Origin: Methanomassiliicoccales archaeon
Lineage (GTDB): Archaea > Thermoplasmatota > Thermoplasmata > Methanomassiliicoccales > JAAEEP01
Length of the DNA: 62,644 nt
Direction of reading: 5' to 3'
Assembly: GCA_013415695.1 (NCBI GenBank)
Contig: JAAEEP010000012.1
Location: 1 to 62,644 of the forward strand
The position numbers and the translations under genes were made by a program. Under the pieces are notes generated by a model. It saw nothing but the letters and a program-made list of their open reading frames with translations. It was not told the DNA's origin and ran no database searches. Below are positions 60,413 to 62,644 of the stretch, piece after piece (within the stretch, counting starts at the first letter, position 1; each line of letters opens with the position of its first letter).

Positions 60413-60418
60413 AAAAAA
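60413..60418 (-). terminator. Poly-T terminator of tRNA-Leu
   Basis: Six T residues on the minus strand, five bases beyond the tRNA discriminator, fit the T-rich transcription stop used by archaeal RNA polymerase after stable RNA genes. The plus-strand stretch 60251-60412 otherwise holds only AT-rich intergenic DNA with no supported gene. Confidence 0.5.
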
Positions 60419-60422
60419 GTAG

Positions 60423-60529
60423 TGCGAGGGACCGGATTTGAACCGGTGAACCTCTTCAGGAACAGATCTTGAGTCTGCCGCCTTTGATCGATGCATTCAG
60501 CATCTTTGACCTGGCTTGGCTACCCTCGC
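60423..60529 (-). tRNA. tRNA-Leu(CAA) with a 22-nt D-arm intron
   Basis: 107 nt including the intron; 85 nt after removal, the normal leucine tRNA length. Acceptor stem GCGAGGG paired with CCCTCGC, discriminator A. Anticodon stem GCAGA/TCTGT encloses CTCAAGA, giving anticodon CAA (reads TTG). The variable arm is long (CCT-loop-AGG), as required for tRNA-Leu, and the T loop is TTCAAAT. The D-stem GCC/GGC is interrupted by a 22-nt insertion (60484-60505) flanked by a bulge-helix-bulge. No encoded CCA. Confidence 0.93.
60484..60505 (-). other. Noncanonical tRNA intron with bulge-helix-bulge
   Basis: In tRNA orientation the region reads GCC-A-GGUC-AAA-GAUGC-UGAAU-GCAUC-GAUC-AAA-GGC. GAUGC pairs with GCAUC (intron hairpin), GGUC with GAUC (the central 4-bp helix) and GCC with GGC (the D-stem), leaving one AAA bulge on each strand. 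Cutting after the second A of each bulge removes exactly 22 nt and joins CAA to AGGCG, restoring a normal D-arm; the junction corresponds to about tRNA position 21/22. The surrounding direct repeat (UCAAAG) leaves alternative register possible by a few bases. Confidence 0.88.
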
Positions 60530-60715
60530 CTGACAAGGGTTCGTAAATGCCCATGCATTAATAAATCTTGTTGAATGCAAAGTCATATCAAGCTGTGATA
60601 ATCCTCCACCAAAGACAGGGAGATAGTGGAATAAGCCCGTTCTTTTCAAAGGAGGATTTCACAGATTATCGTAATTCGCATTCGTTCCAGTAACCCCGAC
60701 GCTATATTCCTTGGG

Positions 60716-60725
60716 TTTTTATATT
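60716..60725 (+). promoter_or_regulatory. TATA box for leaderless aminotransferase gene
   Basis: TTTTTATATT centred about 22 bases before the GTG start at 60742. This spacing places transcription initiation at or next to the start codon, and no ribosome site precedes it, indicating a leaderless mRNA. 60530-60715 contains no supported gene. Confidence 0.6.
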
Positions 60726-60741
60726 CGAATTTCGTTAACCA

Positions 60742-62037
60742 GTGGCTAGTGATATAGTGGCACGTTTAGGATTATCTAGGTTAGTCGAGGACATGCTCAA
60801 CAGGCCATCCGCCATCCGCGAGATCATGCGGATGACCGACGAGAAGAATGTCCGCCGTATGGGTCTCGACCCCACCGACATTATTTCATTCGGGGGAGGA
60901 TGGGTTGGCCACAAGGCACCTGAGAGGCTCAGAGAGATCTACCAGGATATCTGTGCCGATCCTCAAATCTTCCATGAGGCGGGGGCCTACCCGCCAACGC
61001 CCGGACTCAGGGCATGCAGGGAACAGCTGGCTCGCCTTGACGACGAGCTGTTTGGAGTGGAAGTGAGGGAAGAGAACGTTCTCATTTCCCAATCATCCAC
61101 CCAGCTCACGCACGACGTCTTCAGGGCAATTGCAAATCCGGGGGATTGCGTGGTGCTCCTAGATCCGACCTATGCCAACTACTACGGGCAGCTGGTCTTC
61201 TCGTTGCCCCACTACAACGGTGGGGTGAAGCCAGAGGCGAAGGTGGCGTATCTCAAGACCTTTGATGCGGAGACATGGTCATTCATGCCAGATGTCGATG
61301 CCTCAATAGGAGAGCTGGAGGACATCTTCCGAAAGGAGAAGCCTAACTCCATGCTGATCCCGTCTCCAGACAACCCCACTGGACAGGTTGTCAGCGACAA
61401 GTTCGTCAAGGCTGCCATGGAACTGTGTCAGGAGAATGACGCGTATCTTCTGCTTGATAACGCGTACAAGACACAGTGCTTCCTTGAAACCATGCCTGAT
61501 TACTACTCATGGTCCCCGGATGAGTTCGAGAACCTCATTCTCATCTACTCGAACTCGAAATGGGCTAGAGGTCTAGGAAGGAGAATGGGATGGATAATAG
61601 CCTCCGATATGGTGGTCAATGGACTAACCCAGATGCTGAACTATTCACTCCTCTGCGCCGACAATCTTCACCAGCTGGCGATGGCGGGATTCCTTGAACA
61701 GACATTGGACGATGGAAGCCTCAAGAATTACTTGGATGATACTCGAAATGCCTACAAAAGGGCGGCCAAGGTCACGGTGGATGCCATCGACGAGTACTGC
61801 GGTACAAGAAGGCTTTTGCCACAGGGAGGAATATACACACTAGCTGAGTTCGGGGATGGGAGCGATTCCTTCGTAACTGAGCTGATGAAGAACACTGGCG
61901 TCCTATTCGTTCCAGGCATTGGCTTTGGAGAGAGTGCGAGACCTGGAGTCAGAGTTTCCTATGGACCTCTTGTAGAGGATATGGACAAGATCGTAGAAGG
62001 CATGAAGCGAGTGGGCGAGTACCTGCACGAAAACTGA
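60742..62037 (+). CDS. Class I/II aminotransferase
   Basis: 431 residues. PLP fold-type I: ISFGGGWVGHKAPERL near the start, EAGAYPPTPGLRACREQLARL, PSPDNPTGQVVSDKF, the aspartate/tyrosine pair in YLLLDNAYKTQC, and the PLP lysine in YSNSKWARGLGRRMGW. It is only distantly related to the aminotransferase at 54911, with a longer N-terminal part (MASDIVARLGLSRLVEDMLN). Substrate uncertain. GTG 60742 is the start: a TATA box lies about 22 bases before it and there is no ribosome site, fitting leaderless translation. Confidence 0.88.
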   Translation: MASDIVARLGLSRLVEDMLNRPSAIREIMRMTDEKNVRRMGLDPTDIISFGGGWVGHKAPERLREIYQDICADPQIFHEAGAYPPTPGLRACREQLARLDDELFGVEVREENVLISQSSTQLTHDVFRAIANPGDCVVLLDPTYANYYGQLVFSLPHYNGGVKPEAKVAYLKTFDAETWSFMPDVDASIGELEDIFRKEKPNSMLIPSPDNPTGQVVSDKFVKAAMELCQENDAYLLLDNAYKTQCFLETMPDYYSWSPDEFENLILIYSNSKWARGLGRRMGWIIASDMVVNGLTQMLNYSLLCADNLHQLAMAGFLEQTLDDGSLKNYLDDTRNAYKRAAKVTVDAIDEYCGTRRLLPQGGIYTLAEFGDGSDSFVTELMKNTGVLFVPGIGFGESARPGVRVSYGPLVEDMDKIVEGMKRVGEYLHEN

Positions 62038-62083
62038 TAGGTGCGGAGATCAGGTTTCGATACTCTAAATTCATTAGAATGAT

Positions 62084-62644
62084 TCAGGAAGATGTCAATA
62101 TCTCTATCTTCGAGTTCTTGACAAGGACCGTGTGCTCGGCCTGGGTCACTATACCATTCTTATACTCGTACAGGATTGGATAGCTGGATATCAAACCGTG
62201 TCTCAACAAAGTCTTCAGATAGGCTGGAGCATTGTTGTCCATAGCGGTGCACCACCGTTCGCAGAACGGCAGCTTGTTGAACTTAGTTCTGATCTCATTG
62301 AAGAACTCAAGGGCTTTCTTATCCTTGAGTGGGCGCTCCCGGAGAACCCTGAAGATATTGCCGGGTTTGCCGTTCTTGACCTGCCCTCCACCATCGGTGG
62401 CGAAAGGTTCGATCGCGATTACCATGCCATTCTTGATGCGAGAGAGGTTGCCGTCGTCTATATTGGGAATTGTCATTCCAGCGTGAAGGCAGTATCGGTC
62501 CATCCCATGGCCTGTCAGATTCACAACTGGGAAAAATCCATCGTCCTTGATGCTCCTCTCTATGGCACCGCCCAGGGTGCTCACCGTCACGCCTTCCCCT
62601 ATGATCTCAAGGGCGATAGCGAGTGCCCTTTTTGACGACTCTAT
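62084..62644 (-). CDS. map: Methionine aminopeptidase type II, C-terminal part (runs off window)
   Basis: The frame enters at the right edge and ends at 62084, giving about 186 residues of the C-terminal half. Metal-binding residues of the pita-bread fold are in NLTGHGMDRYCLHAG (His), VIAIEPFAT (Glu) and the final TQAEHTVLV (Glu and neighbours). It removes the starting methionine from nascent proteins as a cytosolic dinuclear-metal enzyme. The N-terminal half, with the other ligands, is outside the window. Confidence 0.9.
   Translation of the reverse strand: MESSKRALAIALEIIGEGVTVSTLGGAIERSIKDDGFFPVVNLTGHGMDRYCLHAGMTIPNIDDGNLSRIKNGMVIAIEPFATDGGGQVKNGKPGNIFRVLRERPLKDKKALEFFNEIRTKFNKLPFCERWCTAMDNNAPAYLKTLLRHGLISSYPILYEYKNGIVTQAEHTVLVKNSKIEILTSS

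Noticed and set aside
1-62644. Insertion sequences, integrases, prophage or defence genes
   Set aside because: No transposase, recombinase, toxin-antitoxin, restriction or Cas motifs were recognised in any frame; gene content is core metabolism and envelope.

Overview
This 62.6 kb window is an archaeal chromosome segment, most likely from a Thermoplasmatota (Thermoplasmata-class) lineage. The evidence is the archaeal information-processing genes (L10e/uL16, RNase P protein Rnp4, archaeal ThrRS, Dph2, type II methionine aminopeptidase), archaeal lipid genes (tetraether synthase-like radical SAM enzyme, geranylgeranyl reductase, mevalonate kinase), a TrmB regulator, archaeosine-precursor genes, TATA-driven leaderless or short-leader starts, and a tRNA intron bounded by a bulge-helix-bulge motif. 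A methanogenesis-marker-4 (MtxX-like) gene is present. It hints at kinship with methanogens but does not prove methanogenesis. I see no rRNA, CRISPR array, insertion sequence, integrase or phage gene; this looks like ordinary core chromosome.

Layout. 1-7.1 kb: envelope genes (truncated membrane protein, lipoprotein, TM-helix-repeat channel-like protein), a nitroreductase plus a frameshifted relic of a second one, and a 1320-residue surface protein built from three BACON-like and ten fibronectin-III modules. 7.2-13.4 kb: tRNA-Arg, cytoplasmic FKBP isomerase, M42 aminopeptidase, DUF362 protein, tRNA-Thr, cupin and a class III aminotransferase. 13.4-21.8 kb: arginine biosynthesis, with argC-argJ-argB-argD leftward and argG-argH rightward from a shared promoter region, and an ACT-domain regulator beside argD. 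21.9-27.0 kb: thiDN, then two GT4 glycosyltransferases flanking a membrane protein with stop/start overlaps, then a radical SAM protein. 27.0-34.5 kb: membrane-anchored FKBP, thrS and a leuA-leuC-leuD-leuB operon.

34.6-38.9 kb: a leftward run L10e-dph2-mtxX-queD-queC-queE, joining translation, diphthamide and preQ0/archaeosine synthesis. It is divergent from rnp4-yhbY-serS (39.1-41.0 kb). 41.0-49.6 kb: ion and osmotic homeostasis (CPA2 antiporter, MscS channel, CPA1 antiporter) around an uncharacterised 1408-residue exported protein with a lamin-tail domain. 49.6-54.2 kb: a TrmB regulator divergent from tes-like radical SAM / ferredoxin / geranylgeranyl reductase, with mevalonate kinase converging, which together form a membrane-lipid module. 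54.3-62.6 kb: an acidic unknown protein, two class I aminotransferases, a large RND/MMPL transporter, an acetyltransferase, the intron-bearing tRNA-Leu(CAA), and the C-terminal part of methionine aminopeptidase at the window edge.

Most notable observations: a 22-nt intron in the D-arm of tRNA-Leu(CAA) with a well-formed bulge-helix-bulge; two genes (rnp4 and the DUF362 gene) whose conserved N-termini and well-placed Shine-Dalgarno sites point to ACG and ATC start codons; the lipid module with a candidate operator in the TrmB/tes intergenic region; and the large uncharacterised exported proteins.
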